From Sulfitobacter guttiformis (GTDB lineage Bacteria > Pseudomonadota > Alphaproteobacteria > Rhodobacterales > Rhodobacteraceae), in the NCBI RefSeq assembly GCF_003610455.1, contig NZ_RAQK01000001.1, positions 868,001 to 932,000 on the forward strand: a stretch of DNA of 64,000 bases, given 5' to 3'. The position numbers and the translations under genes are program-made. Shown here in pieces: positions 8,475-17,840 of the stretch. How positions within the stretch are numbered: the first letter of the stretch is position 1; each line of letters opens with the position of its first letter. The notes beneath the pieces were generated by a model. The model was not told the origin of the DNA and ran no database searches. It saw only the letters and a list, made by a program, of their open reading frames with translations.

Positions 8475-10748
8475 ATGTCCGACAAGTCCCAAACCCGTCA
8501 GGCTGCCCTTGATTATCATGCCTTCCCAAAACCCGGAAAACTCGAGATAAGGGCAACCAAACCGTTGGCCAACGGGCGCGATCTGGCCCGTGCCTACAGC
8601 CCCGGTGTGGCAGAGGCCTGTATCGAAATTCAAAAAGATCCCTCTACTGCCGCCCTATATACATCCCGTGCCAATCTTGTCGCGGTAGTGACAAACGGGA
8701 CCGCAGTTTTGGGCCTTGGCAACATCGGCGCTCTGGCGTCCAAGCCGGTGATGGAGGGAAAGGCAGTTCTGTTCAAAAAATTCGCAGGGATCGACTGTTT
8801 TGACATCGAAGTAAACGAATCCGACCCCGAAAAACTTGCTGATATTGTTTGCGCACTCGAGCCGTCGTTCGGCGCGATCAACCTTGAAGATATCAAGGCC
8901 CCCGATTGCTTCACGGTCGAGCGGATATGCAACGAACGAATGAACATTCCCGTGTTTCACGACGACCAACACGGCACAGCCATCGTTGTCGGCGCTGCGG
9001 CCACAAATGCGCTATTTGTCGCGAACAAGAAGTTCGAGGATATCAAGATTGTCAGCACGGGTGGCGGTGCTGCGGGCATCGCCTGTCTTAACATGCTGCT
9101 GAAGCTGGGTGTGAAGCGAGAGAATGTCTGGCTGTGTGACATTCACGGTCTTGTCTACGAGGGCCGCGAGATCGATATGAACCCGATCAAATCCGAATAC
9201 GCGCAAAAAACCGACCTGCGCCAACTGGACGATGTGATCCATGATGCCGATCTGTTTCTGGGTCTCTCGGGTCCCAACGTCCTGACGCCAGAAATGGTTG
9301 GAAAAATGGCAGATACGCCGATCATATTTGCACTGGCGAACCCCAACCCAGAGATCATGCCCGATGCCGCCCGCGCAGTGCGTCCCAATGCGATCATCGC
9401 CACAGGCCGGTCGGATTTCCCCAATCAGGTAAATAACGTACTCTGTTTTCCCTTCATCTTCCGCGGAGCACTGGATGTGGGTGCCACAACAATCAACGAC
9501 GAGATGAAGATCGCCTGCATCGAGGGGATCGCCGCACTCGCGCGCGCCACTACCTCGGCAGAGGCCGCCGCCGCTTATCAGGGCGAGCAAATGACATTTG
9601 GCGCCGATTATCTTATCCCCAAACCGTTTGACCCCCGTCTTGTTGGCATCGTCTCCTCGGCGGTGGCACGTGCTGCAATGGAGACAGGCGTAGCCACCCG
9701 CCCCATCGAGGATATGGCAGCCTACAGGGCGAAACTCGACCATTCCGTTTTCAAATCCGCGCTTTTGATGCGCCCCGTGTTTCAGGCGGCCCGCGCCACG
9801 CCGCGCCGCATTGTATTTGCCGAAGGCGAAGACGAGCGTGTGCTGCGCTGTGCCCAAGCGATGCTGGAGGAAACAACCGAGCGCCCCATTCTCATTGGCC
9901 GACCCGAGGTCATTGAACGGAGAATGGAAAAGGCCGGTCTCGCACTCAAAATCGGGCATGACGTCGATGTAGTTAACCCAGAAAATGATCCACGCTACCG
10001 CGATTATTGGGAAACCTATCACGGCCTGTTGGCAAGGCGCGGCGTCTCCCCCGATATTGCGCGTGCCATAATGCGAACAAATACCACCGCCATCGGCGCT
10101 GTCATGGTCCACCGCGAGGAGGCCGACAGCCTTATTTGCGGCACTTTTGGTGAAACCCGCTGGCATCTCAATTACATTGAGCAGGTTTTAGGTCGAGATG
10201 GCCGCCGCGCCCATGGTTCGCTGTCGCTTATGATCCTCGAGGACGGCCCGCTGTTTATCGCGGACACGCAGGTGCACCAGCACCCCAACCCCGAACAGCT
10301 TGCCGAAATCGCTATCGGGGCGGCGCGCCATGTCCGCCGCTTTGGCCTCACGCCCAATGTCGCCATGTGTTCGCAATCACAATTCGGAAATCAGGGCGAA
10401 GGATCGGGCAGCCGCCTGCGACGCGCCATTCGCATCCTTGACGCTGGCAACCATGATTTCTCCTACGAGGGGGAGATGAACATCGATACCGCTCTCGACC
10501 CCGATCTGCGCAAGCGCCTCTTCCCCGAAAACCGCATGGAGGGGCCAGCGAACGTGCTGGTGTTCGCCCATGCGGATGCGGCATCGGGCGTGCGCAACAT
10601 CTTGAAAATGAAGGGTGGCGGCCTCGAAGTTGGTCCGATTCTGATGGGCATGGGCAACCGTGCGCATGTTGTCTCGCCCTCGATTACGGCGCGCGGGCTG
10701 CTGAACATGGCCGCCATCGCGGGCACACCAGTAAACCACTATGGCTGA
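8475..10748 (+). CDS. maeB: NADP-dependent malic enzyme with C-terminal phosphotransacetylase-like domain
   Basis: Oxidative decarboxylation of malate to pyruvate and CO2 with NADP. The 757-residue length marks the long MaeB class. The N-terminal malic domain (about 1-160; DLARAYSPGVAEAC, then FHDDQHGTA) is followed by a Rossmann NAD(P) domain (VSTGGGAAG near 195). A phosphate acetyl/butyryltransferase-like domain occupies about 430-757. In known MaeB proteins that domain is regulatory (acetyl-CoA sensing) and usually inactive as an enzyme. The gene stands alone and is preceded by the palindrome at 8435-8452. It would supply NADPH and pyruvate during growth on organic acids. Confidence 0.96.
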   Translation: MSDKSQTRQAALDYHAFPKPGKLEIRATKPLANGRDLARAYSPGVAEACIEIQKDPSTAALYTSRANLVAVVTNGTAVLGLGNIGALASKPVMEGKAVLFKKFAGIDCFDIEVNESDPEKLADIVCALEPSFGAINLEDIKAPDCFTVERICNERMNIPVFHDDQHGTAIVVGAAATNALFVANKKFEDIKIVSTGGGAAGIACLNMLLKLGVKRENVWLCDIHGLVYEGREIDMNPIKSEYAQKTDLRQLDDVIHDADLFLGLSGPNVLTPEMVGKMADTPIIFALANPNPEIMPDAARAVRPNAIIATGRSDFPNQVNNVLCFPFIFRGALDVGATTINDEMKIACIEGIAALARATTSAEAAAAYQGEQMTFGADYLIPKPFDPRLVGIVSSAVARAAMETGVATRPIEDMAAYRAKLDHSVFKSALLMRPVFQAARATPRRIVFAEGEDERVLRCAQAMLEETTERPILIGRPEVIERRMEKAGLALKIGHDVDVVNPENDPRYRDYWETYHGLLARRGVSPDIARAIMRTNTTAIGAVMVHREEADSLICGTFGETRWHLNYIEQVLGRDGRRAHGSLSLMILEDGPLFIADTQVHQHPNPEQLAEIAIGAARHVRRFGLTPNVAMCSQSQFGNQGEGSGSRLRRAIRILDAGNHDFSYEGEMNIDTALDPDLRKRLFPENRMEGPANVLVFAHADAASGVRNILKMKGGGLEVGPILMGMGNRAHVVSPSITARGLLNMAAIAGTPVNHYG

Positions 10749-10798
10749 GGATTGGCGTAGAACAAAAAATCTAACCTGTGAACGGATGTTTGGCGCAT

Positions 10799-10824
10799 AA
10801 AAAAGGCGGGGGAATTCCCCCGCC
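10799..10824 (-). terminator. Intrinsic terminator of the tiny minus-strand genes
   Basis: A perfect 20-nt palindrome (GGCGGGGGAA/TTCCCCCGCC) is followed on the minus strand by six T. It ends the transcript that carries the 40-codon ORF at 10856-10978. It may also block read-through from maeB. Confidence 0.75.
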
Positions 10825-10855
10825 AATGCGTGTTCAGGATAAGGTGCAGTGCGGT

Positions 10856-10978
10856 CTATTTCTTGCGCACCGCCATGCTTGCGACCGCCGCATCCTTTGC
10901 TGCGTTGGTCTGTGCAGTTTCCACCGCTTTAACGCGGCGCTTGGCTTGTTTTGCTTTATTCGCTTGTTTGTCGCCCAT
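10856..10978 (-). CDS. Small basic protein, 40 residues, function unknown
   Basis: This short frame starts with ATG at 10978 and reads MGDKQANKAKQ..., ending ...AVRKK. It is rich in Lys, Arg, Ala and Gln with few hydrophobics, so it is probably helical and may bind nucleic acid. It fills the space up to a strong terminator 32 nt after its stop, which argues that it is a real transcription unit. The Shine-Dalgarno is weak (AGGGT 6-10 nt upstream). I do not recognise a named family. An unrelated open stretch (10991-11113) ends 12 nt upstream of its ATG. Confidence 0.5.
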   Translation of the reverse strand: MGDKQANKAKQAKRRVKAVETAQTNAAKDAAVASMAVRKK

Positions 10979-10990
10979 GGCGTAACCCTA

Positions 10991-11113
10991 TCAAAGGTTG
11001 AATGGCGGGGCCGTGATGTCCTCGCCTAGGGTCAGCGTGCGCGCATGTTCCGGCTCAATCTTGTCCGTTTTCGACAACTGCAGCGAAATACGACACTGTT
11101 GCAGAGCTATCAA
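10991..11113 (-). CDS. Possible second tiny ORF upstream of the 40-residue protein
   Basis: A minus-strand frame reads ...ISLQLSKTDKIEPEHARTL..., then TLGEDITAPPFNL and a TGA at 10991, 12 nt before the next ATG. The composition is protein-like and the spacing to the next small gene fits coupling. The start is unclear: there is no ATG. A TTG at 11113 gives 40 residues, and the frame stays open to about 11164. It could instead be the tail of a decayed gene. I list it only because the whole 10.75-11.2 kb gap would otherwise be unexplained. Confidence 0.27.
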   Translation of the reverse strand: MIALQQCRISLQLSKTDKIEPEHARTLTLGEDITAPPFNL

Positions 11114-11226
11114 CTCACAGAAATCTGTAAATTCCTTTACCCAACCATCGGCTTTCTTATGAATCTACTTGCCGCCCCCCTGCGCCTGCGCGTTAACTCC
11201 GCCCAACAATAAGGGAGGACGACACG

Positions 11227-13119
11227 ATGGGATATGCAGAGGTTTACAAGGCTGCTCAAGACAACCCAGAGGCATTCTGGCTCGAACAAGCCCAAGCTAT
11301 AGATTGGGTCAAAGCCCCTGAACAGGCCCTGTTCGACAAGGGTGCGGATCTGTATGAATGGTACGCTGACAGCCTTGTAAACGGCTGCTATAACGCTGTG
11401 GACCGCCATGTTTTGAATGGCCGTGCAGCACAGGCCGCGATCATCCACGACAGCCCGATCACCGGCACCAAAGAAACAATTACCTTTGCGCAACTTCAAA
11501 CCCGTGTTGCCGCCCTCGCAGGCGCGCTTGTAGCGCAAGGCGTCACATCGGGTGATCGCGTGATCATCTATATGCCCATGGTCCCCGAAGCGGTCGAAGC
11601 GATGCTGGCCTGTGCGCGTATCGGCGCTGTCCACTCGGTTGTGTTCGGAGGATTTGCCGCGAACGAACTGGCCGTACGGATTGATGACTGTACGCCTAAG
11701 GCGATAATTGCCGCCTCCTGCGGGCTTGAGCCAAACCGCGTAGTCCATTACAAACCCCTGCTCGACGGTGCCATCGACATGGCACAGCACAAACCCGACG
11801 CCTGCATCATCCTGCAACGCGCCCAAGCACCCTGCGACATGGTCGAGGGCCGCGACGTCGAGTGGGAAGCTGCCAAAGCACTTGGCACACCAGCCGAGTG
11901 CGTCGCTGTTGCGGGCAATCATCCTGCCTATATTCTCTATACTTCTGGCACGACTGGCGCGCCGAAGGGTGTTGTGCGCCACACCGCAGGCCACCTCGTG
12001 GCACTCAATTGGACGATGAAGAACATATATAACGTCGATCCCGGCGATGTTTTCTGGGCCGCCTCAGATGTGGGCTGGGTGGTAGGTCACAGCTACATCG
12101 CCTATGGCCCGCTCATCGCGGGCAATACCACAGTGGTTTTCGAGGGAAAACCTGTTGGAACGCCCGATGCAGGCACTTTCTGGCGCGTCATTTCAGAGCA
12201 CAACGTGCGCAGCTTTTTCACCGCCCCTACAGCGATCCGCGCCGTCAAACGCGAGGACCCCAAAGGGCTTGAAGTCGCAAAATATGATCTTACGTGCCTG
12301 CGCGCTCTTTACCTTGCCGGTGAGCGGGCAGATCCTGACACCATCATCTGGGCGCAGAACGTTCTTGGGAAACCGGTCTACGATCACTGGTGGCAAACCG
12401 AAACGGGCTATACCATTGCCGGTAACCCTGCGGGGCTGGAAGCGCTTCCCGTCAAAATCGGCTCTCCCACCGTACCCATGCCCGGCTATAACGTGCAGAT
12501 CCTCGACGAGGCCGGCCACCGCGTCGGCCCGGATACACTTGGGGCCATTGCCATCAAGCTTCCGCTGCCGCCCGGCACGCTGCCGACACTCTGGAATGCC
12601 GAAGACCGCTTTCGCAAAAGCTACCTGTCCCATTTCCCCGGTTACTATGAGACAGGCGATGCCGGCATGATCGACGCTGACGGCTATCTCTATATCATGG
12701 CGCGTACGGATGACGTGATTAACGTCGCAGGCCACCGCCTATCGACCGGCGCCATGGAGGAGGTCCTTGCGGGTCATCCGGACGTGGCCGAATGTGCGGT
12801 AATCGGGGTTAATGATGCGCTGAAAGGTCAAGCACCGATGGGATTTGTCTGCCTGACAAAAGGCGTCGACCGCCCCCATGCGGAAATCGAGGCTGAATGC
12901 GTAAAACGGATCCGCGACCAGATCGGGCCCGTGGCAGCGTTCAAGCTGGCGCTGGTTGTGGATCGCCTGCCAAAAACCCGCTCGGGTAAAATCCTGCGCG
13001 CGACGATGGTAAAAATCGCGGATGGCGAAACATTCAAACTGCCTGCCACTATTGATGATCCCGCCATACTCGACGAGATCAGAGCGGCACTTCAGACCAT
13101 AGGCTATGCAAAAGTCTGA
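11227..13119 (+). CDS. prpE: Propionyl-CoA synthetase
   Basis: Forms propionyl-CoA from propionate, ATP and CoA through an adenylate. The 630-residue length and the N-terminus (YAEVYKAAQDNPEAFW, then the AIDW segment) are typical of PrpE rather than Acs. The P-loop YTSGTTGAPKG starts near residue 238, WWQTETG binds the adenine side, and the lysine acetylation/catalysis motif PKTRSGK is at 582-588. The start is supported by GGGAGGA about 7 nt upstream. No prpBCD genes are adjacent; Roseobacters normally send propionyl-CoA through the ethylmalonyl/methylmalonyl-CoA route encoded elsewhere. Confidence 0.94.
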   Translation: MGYAEVYKAAQDNPEAFWLEQAQAIDWVKAPEQALFDKGADLYEWYADSLVNGCYNAVDRHVLNGRAAQAAIIHDSPITGTKETITFAQLQTRVAALAGALVAQGVTSGDRVIIYMPMVPEAVEAMLACARIGAVHSVVFGGFAANELAVRIDDCTPKAIIAASCGLEPNRVVHYKPLLDGAIDMAQHKPDACIILQRAQAPCDMVEGRDVEWEAAKALGTPAECVAVAGNHPAYILYTSGTTGAPKGVVRHTAGHLVALNWTMKNIYNVDPGDVFWAASDVGWVVGHSYIAYGPLIAGNTTVVFEGKPVGTPDAGTFWRVISEHNVRSFFTAPTAIRAVKREDPKGLEVAKYDLTCLRALYLAGERADPDTIIWAQNVLGKPVYDHWWQTETGYTIAGNPAGLEALPVKIGSPTVPMPGYNVQILDEAGHRVGPDTLGAIAIKLPLPPGTLPTLWNAEDRFRKSYLSHFPGYYETGDAGMIDADGYLYIMARTDDVINVAGHRLSTGAMEEVLAGHPDVAECAVIGVNDALKGQAPMGFVCLTKGVDRPHAEIEAECVKRIRDQIGPVAAFKLALVVDRLPKTRSGKILRATMVKIADGETFKLPATIDDPAILDEIRAALQTIGYAKV

Positions 13120-13149
13120 TGCCGTCTGCGCTTGCCGCACTCGGTTATT

Positions 13150-13179
13150 AAAAAAAGCGGCCCCCGCAAAGGGGCCGCT
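13150..13179 (-). terminator. Intrinsic terminator after csbD-like gene
   Basis: A 9-bp GC-rich stem (AGCGGCCCC/GGGGCCGCT, 6-nt loop) is followed on the minus strand by seven T. It lies 24 nt past the CsbD-family stop. It sits between convergent genes, so it may also stop prpE transcripts. Confidence 0.8.
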
Positions 13180-13202
13180 CTTCTACGAACTTATCCAGTG
13201 GT

Positions 13203-13400
13203 TCAGAGGCTTGACATAAAGTCGTCAACTTCTTTTTTCGCCTCTTCTTTCGAACGGCCGTATTTCTCTTGAATGCGGCCTTCGAGTTCCTCGCGATTAC
13301 CCTCTGCTTTATCGAGGTCATCGTCGGTCAGGTCGCCCCATTTTTGCTGCGCTTGACCTTTGAATTGTTTCCAGTTGCCTTGAATTGTATCCCAGTTCAT
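13203..13400 (-). CDS. CsbD-family stress protein
   Basis: A 65-residue hydrophilic protein that starts [16 protein letters not shown], the hallmark of the CsbD/YjbJ family, and continues with the acidic-basic repeat [20 protein letters not shown]. CsbD proteins are small, abundant, general-stress-induced cytoplasmic proteins of unknown biochemical role. The ATG is preceded by AAAGGAG at good spacing. A GGAAC-N17-GGTT element lies about 70 nt upstream and could be a stress-sigma promoter. It is monocistronic, with its own terminator. Confidence 0.93.
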   Translation of the reverse strand: MNWDTIQGNWKQFKGQAQQKWGDLTDDDLDKAEGNREELEGRIQEKYGRSKEEAKKEVDDFMSSL

Positions 13401-13470
13401 CAGGTATCTCCTTTACGTTTGTTATGGGCCGGTTTCGCGTCTCAGCGTCTCCCGCGCCTCTCATAAATGT

Positions 13471-13496
13471 AACCCTTCACGATCTTGTTTGGTTCC
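13471..13496 (-). promoter_or_regulatory. Candidate stress-type (ECF-like) promoter for csbD gene
   Basis: On the minus strand GGAAC and GGTT are separated by 17 nt, close to the alphaproteobacterial EcfG consensus GGAAC-N16/17-CGTT. The predicted start would leave a 5' leader of about 60 nt. Many Rhodobacterales lack the EcfG system, so another ECF sigma factor or chance is possible. Confidence 0.3.
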
Positions 13497-13565
13497 ATAA
13501 GCGCATAAAATCTTGCTTCACTTAGCATCGACGCTACGCTGGGCTCAGAACCAGAAGGATAGTCC

Positions 13566-14018
13566 ATGCGCAAAACACTTGGCCTCATTACCGCACTTAT
13601 GCTCACCCCCGCTTACGCAAGCGCACAGGAAGGCACCCGCGTGCAGATAACAGGAGAGATCATTGACACGTGGTGCTATTTCTCCGGCGTCATGGGCGGG
13701 CCGGATGCCGTTGTAGGATCGTCCCACCACACATGCGCACTGTGGTGCAGCGCGGGCGGGATTCCTGTGGGCATACTGGGCGAGGACGGTACCGTTTATA
13801 CCGTACTCAAGGTCGGCGAGGATGATGAAAGTGCCGGCGGTGACACATTGCTCACCTTGGCCAGCTACTCCGTGACAGCCGATGGAATGCTCTACCCGCG
13901 TGACGGCATAAACTATCTGGTTGTCGCCAACGTAGTTGCAGAAGATGCGATTTCCAACCTCACCCATGAGGACTACGGTCCTGTTCCGGGATTTGCGATA
14001 CCGGAGCCGAAACCATGA
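13566..14018 (+). CDS. Exported cysteine/histidine-motif protein, function unknown
   Basis: A 150-residue protein with a Sec signal peptide (cleavage near ASAQ, residues 18-21) and a small domain holding Cys37 (IDTWCYF), His54-His55, Cys57 and Cys61 (HHTCALWC) followed by GGIPVGIL. The pattern (Gly-x-Ile-x-Asp...Cys, His-x-Cys-Ala-x-x-Cys, Gly-Ile-Pro) recurs in small periplasmic proteins thought to bind metal. I infer metal or haem-type coordination or a redox disulfide, not an enzyme activity. Its stop overlaps the next start by 4 nt (ATGA), and the third gene is Sco1-like, which points to copper handling in the periplasm. Confidence 0.8.
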   Translation: MRKTLGLITALMLTPAYASAQEGTRVQITGEIIDTWCYFSGVMGGPDAVVGSSHHTCALWCSAGGIPVGILGEDGTVYTVLKVGEDDESAGGDTLLTLASYSVTADGMLYPRDGINYLVVANVVAEDAISNLTHEDYGPVPGFAIPEPKP

Positions 14019-14584
14019 AGCACCTTCTCGCCCCAATCGTCGCTTTGGCGCTCGCTCACCCCGCCACCGCTCAGGATTTCTCCGACGGCTCCGAGGCAAA
14101 AAGCTGGAGCCTTTATGCCGAGGTGCCCGCCAAATTCGACGCAACGGTAGTTGATCTGCTGTGCCATCTTACGGGCGATTGCCCCGAAGATTGCGGCGCA
14201 GGCCGCCGCCAGATGGGCCTGCTACGCAGTGCCGATAACGTGCTGATCCTCGCGATGAAGAACAACCAGCCTGCGTTCACAGGTGCTGCCGTTGACCTTG
14301 CCCCGTTTTGCAACCAGACGGTCACCGTCGATGGCCTGCTGCTCGAAGACGAAGATCTTGCTGCCAAAAACATGTACCTTGTCCAGACCGTGACTACTGC
14401 TGATGGCACCACGCAAAAAGCAAACACATGGACCCAGGTTTGGGCCATGCAAAACTCTGAGGCAGCTGGTGAAGGGCCATGGTTCCGCCGCGACCCCCGC
14501 GTCAATGCCGAGATCGCAAAAAACGGATACCTCGGTTTGGGCCTCGAAGCTGACGCAGCCTTTATAAAAGAGCTGTTCGAGTGA
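14015..14584 (+). CDS. Exported cysteine-rich protein, partner of the preceding gene
   Basis: A 189-residue secreted protein (signal peptide to about residue 20, HPATAQ). The mature part carries Cys50, Cys56, Cys60 and Cys99 in VDLLCHLTGDCPEDCGAG. The layout Asp-x-x-Cys ... Cys-x-x-x-Cys-x-x-Gly mirrors the upstream protein (IDTWC ... CALWCSAGG), so the two look like diverged relatives of the same fold. It has 4-nt overlaps at both ends (ATGA at the start, GTGA with the Sco gene). No known enzyme motif is visible. The role is probably periplasmic metal or thiol chemistry together with the Sco protein. Confidence 0.78.
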   Translation: MKHLLAPIVALALAHPATAQDFSDGSEAKSWSLYAEVPAKFDATVVDLLCHLTGDCPEDCGAGRRQMGLLRSADNVLILAMKNNQPAFTGAAVDLAPFCNQTVTVDGLLLEDEDLAAKNMYLVQTVTTADGTTQKANTWTQVWAMQNSEAAGEGPWFRRDPRVNAEIAKNGYLGLGLEADAAFIKELFE

Positions 14585-15132
14585 TCCGCGCTGCTTTGCT
14601 CGCTATGTTTTTCGCCACGTCTACAGCGGCGGGGAGTAGTCTTCCGTTCGATACGGGCGGTGCGTATTCCCTGACCAATCAGTTCGGCCAGACACGCACG
14701 CAATCAGACCCCGATGGCCATGCACAGTTGGTGTTTTTCGGATACGCCAACTGCCCAGGAATTTGCTCGGCTGCCATGCCCTTAATCGCAGATGTGGTAG
14801 ATGCGGTTGCGGGTCATGGCATCACCCTTCGACCTGTGATGATCACCGTTGATCCCGCCCGTGACACAGTCGAAAACATGGCCATCCCGATGGCAAACTA
14901 CCATCCCGACTTCATCGGCCTCACGGGCAGTCCCGCCGCACTTGATACAGCCTATCAGGCATTCAACATCGACCACAAACTGGTCTATGACGACCCTGAA
15001 TATGGCCCTGTGTTCAGCCACGGCGCGCTTATTTACCTCATGGACAGCAGAGGCGAGGTTTTATCCCTCATCCCCCCTGTACTCGACACCCGGCGCGCCA
15101 CCGAAATCGCGCTGAAATATATCGCACGCTGA
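14581..15132 (+). CDS. Sco1/SenC-family copper chaperone
   Basis: A 183-residue thioredoxin-fold protein with an N-terminal signal or anchor. The copper ligands of the Sco family are intact: Cys58 and Cys62 in CPGIC, and His147 in FSHGALIY. The segment VMITVDPARDT is the typical Sco beta-strand motif. Sco proteins load or reduce the CuA site of cytochrome c oxidase, or act on other cuproenzymes such as N2O reductase. No oxidase gene is adjacent, so the client here is unknown. The GTG start overlaps the previous stop (GTGA). It is the third gene of a tight unit starting at 13566. Confidence 0.92.
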   Translation: MIRAALLAMFFATSTAAGSSLPFDTGGAYSLTNQFGQTRTQSDPDGHAQLVFFGYANCPGICSAAMPLIADVVDAVAGHGITLRPVMITVDPARDTVENMAIPMANYHPDFIGLTGSPAALDTAYQAFNIDHKLVYDDPEYGPVFSHGALIYLMDSRGEVLSLIPPVLDTRRATEIALKYIAR

Positions 15133-15165
15133 TGATCAGAGCCTAAGACAGAACTTCGAAACAGG

Positions 15166-15930
15166 TCAGGTGAACTGCTCCGAAATCAGCCGCTCTTCCA
15201 GACCATGACCTGGGTCAAAAAGTATCTTGTGGGAAATATTCGGCTCCGAGCGGATCTCGACAGAAGCCACGTCGCGGTAGCTGGTGCCGTCCGCGTCGGC
15301 CATGACAGGTCGCTTGTCAGGCTCCTGAACGTCAAAGCGCACTGTGGCGGTCGAAGGCAACAGCGCCCCGCGCCAGCGCCGAGGCCGGAACGCCGCCATC
15401 GCCGTTAGGGCCAGCACGTCCGCGCCGATAGGCAGGATCGGACCGTGGGCGGAGTAATTATATGCCGTCGATCCCGCAGGTGTTGCCACCAACGCCCCAT
15501 CGCACACCAGCTCCTGCATCCGCAGTCGCCCGTCCACAGTAATCTGCAATTTTGCGGCCTGAGGCCCTTGCCGCAGAAGGGCCACCTCATTGAGTGCAAG
15601 CGCCTCAGAGACCCTCCCGTCTACATGAATGGCCTTCATCGACAACGGGTGGATCACCGCTTCTTCTGCAGCGTCAAGGCGGGCGCGCAGGTCACTCTCG
15701 ACGTAAGTATTCATCAAAAAGCCGATTGTCCCGCGGTTCATCCCGTAGACAGGCGCGGCCAACGCCTGGGTCTCGTGCAGCGTTTGCAGCATAAAGCCGT
15801 CGCCGCCCAGCGCCACAATGACCTCCGCCTCTTCAGGCTCGACAGTGCCATACCGCCCCACAAGCGCTGCGCGTGCGGTTTGCGCCACTGCTGCGCGACT
15901 CGCCAAAAATGCAATCTTCTGAGGCATCAT
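15166..15930 (-). CDS. nadK: NAD kinase
   Basis: Phosphorylates NAD to NADP in the cytoplasm. It has 254 residues from the double ATG at 15930/15927; the frame is open another 20 codons, but those residues are not family-like. The diagnostic GGDGFML and the glycine/threonine-rich [15 protein letters not shown] segment are present. It is convergent with the Sco gene (33 nt apart) and divergent from glyA. Confidence 0.95.
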   Translation of the reverse strand: MMPQKIAFLASRAAVAQTARAALVGRYGTVEPEEAEVIVALGGDGFMLQTLHETQALAAPVYGMNRGTIGFLMNTYVESDLRARLDAAEEAVIHPLSMKAIHVDGRVSEALALNEVALLRQGPQAAKLQITVDGRLRMQELVCDGALVATPAGSTAYNYSAHGPILPIGADVLALTAMAAFRPRRWRGALLPSTATVRFDVQEPDKRPVMADADGTSYRDVASVEIRSEPNISHKILFDPGHGLEERLISEQFT

Positions 15931-16140
15931 GTTTCCGATCTGCGCCACGTTCCACCCAGAGAACCACACTATTCCCCCAACTGCCAGCACCGGCCAGCCA
16001 AATCATCATCTGCGGCAAATTGCAGGGTGCAGTCGCTCCACGGCGCATCTATCTGGTGTTCAGTCGCTTTCACGTCTTCACCACCGCGCGGGTTTCCTAT
16101 ACGAAACTGCGCAACAGGACCCCATGCTCAAGGAGCCATT

Positions 16141-17418
16141 ATGTCAGATTTCTTTACCCGTTCTCTTGCCGATACAGATCCCGCCATCGCGGAGGCCACC
16201 GCCAAGGAATTGCACCGCCAGCGCACCGAGATCGAGCTGATTGCTTCTGAAAATATCGTCTCGGCCGCCGTAATGGAGGCGCAGGGCGGCGTTATGACCA
16301 ACAAATACGCCGAAGGCTATCCTGGCCGCCGCTATTACGGTGGTTGCCAATATGTCGACATTGCCGAGCAATTGGCCATCGACCGCGCCTGCCAGCTTTT
16401 CTCCTGCGGCTTTGCCAACGTCCAGCCAAACTCGGGCTCGCAAGCAAACCAGGGTGTGTTTCAGGCGCTACTCCAGCCCGGTGATACCATTCTGGGTATG
16501 TCCCTCGACGCAGGTGGCCACCTCACACATGGCGCCAAACCGAACCAGTCGGGCAAATGGTTCAACGCCATTCAGTACGGCGTTCGCCGCGAAGACAACC
16601 TGCTGGACTATGACGAGGTACAGCGCCTCGCGACCGAGCATAAGCCCAAGATGATAATCGCCGGCGGCTCCGCCATTCCACGCAAGATTGATTTTGCCAA
16701 AATGCGCGAAATCGCCGACAGCGTTGGCGCCTATCTGCTGGCGGATGTGGCACACTTCGCAGGTCTGATCGCGGCGGGCGAATACCCCAACCCCTTCCCC
16801 CACGTGCACGTGGCCACCACCACTACCCACAAAACCCTGCGCGGACCCCGCGGCGGCATGATCCTCACCAACGACGAGGATCTGGCGAAGAAGTTCAACT
16901 CCGCCATCTTCCCCGGCATTCAGGGTGGCCCGCTGATGCACGTAATCGCCGCCAAGGCAGTGGCATTTGGCGAGGCACTTCACCCATCATTCAAAACCTA
17001 CATCAAGCAGGTCATCAAGAACGCGCAGGCACTTTCTGATCAACTGATCAAAGGCGGGCTGGACACGATCACCCACGGCACCGACACCCATGTATTGCTG
17101 GTTGATCTGCGCCCAAAAGGCGTCAAAGGCAACGCCACTGAAAAAGCGTTGGAGCGTGCAAACATCACCTGCAACAAAAACGGCGTTCCTTTTGATCCTG
17201 AAAAGCCGATGGTCACCTCCGGTATCCGTCTAGGCTCCCCCGCAGGGACCACGCGCGGCTTTGCCGAGGCCGAATTCCGCCAGATCGCGGATTGGATCAT
17301 CGAAGTGGTTGATGGTCTTGCGGCCAACGGCGAAGAGGGCAACGCACAGATCGAAGCAAAGGTAAAAGCGGAAGTAGAGGCGATGTGCGCCCGCTTCCCG
17401 ATCTATCCGAATCTCTGA
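16141..17418 (+). CDS. glyA: Serine hydroxymethyltransferase
   Basis: PLP enzyme that interconverts serine and glycine and feeds one-carbon units to tetrahydrofolate. It has 425 residues from the ATG at 16141, which is preceded by AAGGAG at ideal spacing. The frame is open far upstream (into the nadK antisense), which is not coding. The PLP lysine is Lys231 in [14 protein letters not shown], and the N-terminal IASENIVS and [16 protein letters not shown] motifs are intact. A GC-rich hairpin follows 32 nt after the stop. Confidence 0.98.
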   Translation: MSDFFTRSLADTDPAIAEATAKELHRQRTEIELIASENIVSAAVMEAQGGVMTNKYAEGYPGRRYYGGCQYVDIAEQLAIDRACQLFSCGFANVQPNSGSQANQGVFQALLQPGDTILGMSLDAGGHLTHGAKPNQSGKWFNAIQYGVRREDNLLDYDEVQRLATEHKPKMIIAGGSAIPRKIDFAKMREIADSVGAYLLADVAHFAGLIAAGEYPNPFPHVHVATTTTHKTLRGPRGGMILTNDEDLAKKFNSAIFPGIQGGPLMHVIAAKAVAFGEALHPSFKTYIKQVIKNAQALSDQLIKGGLDTITHGTDTHVLLVDLRPKGVKGNATEKALERANITCNKNGVPFDPEKPMVTSGIRLGSPAGTTRGFAEAEFRQIADWIIEVVDGLAANGEEGNAQIEAKVKAEVEAMCARFPIYPNL

Positions 17419-17450
17419 TCACAAGGCCCTTCGCCTGTCATAATTACACG

Positions 17451-17479
17451 CTGGCCCCGACACTTATGTGCGGGGCCAG
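17451..17479 (+). terminator. Strong hairpin downstream of glyA
   Basis: A 9-bp stem CTGGCCCCG/CGGGGCCAG with an inner CAC/GTG extension. There is no T-run, so it may protect the mRNA 3' end or work with Rho instead of being a classic intrinsic terminator. Confidence 0.5.
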
Positions 17480-17840
17480 TGCCGTTAGACCGAGGTACTC
17501 GCGACATCATCCCGATGCCGAAATCTTGTCACGACAAGCATCAGATGCAGCTTCCCATCTGACAACTGATTTCAGGAAAATCTAAAAGATATCTTCCCGC
17601 GGAGCGTGTGTAAGCGCGGAACGCCGTACTGCAATCAAGCGGCGGCTAATATGATACGGGGCGCGGGACGCTAATAATCAAATCCGCGGATAAACTCTTT
17701 TAATATCGAAATTTTATCGAAATCTAAGTTCAGTCGGCAGCTTTGAGTCATTATAAAAAACCTCTATTAAAATCGTGAAGAATGCGAGTTTTAGAAACGC
17801 GGCCTGTCTATGGTCAGCCCTTCTAATGGCCAGATAGATA

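Noticed and set aside
9012..10166. A long open frame on the strand opposite the malic enzyme
   Set aside because: It mirrors codon positions of maeB and has no independent start signal; the antisense frame of a GC-rich gene is expected to be open.
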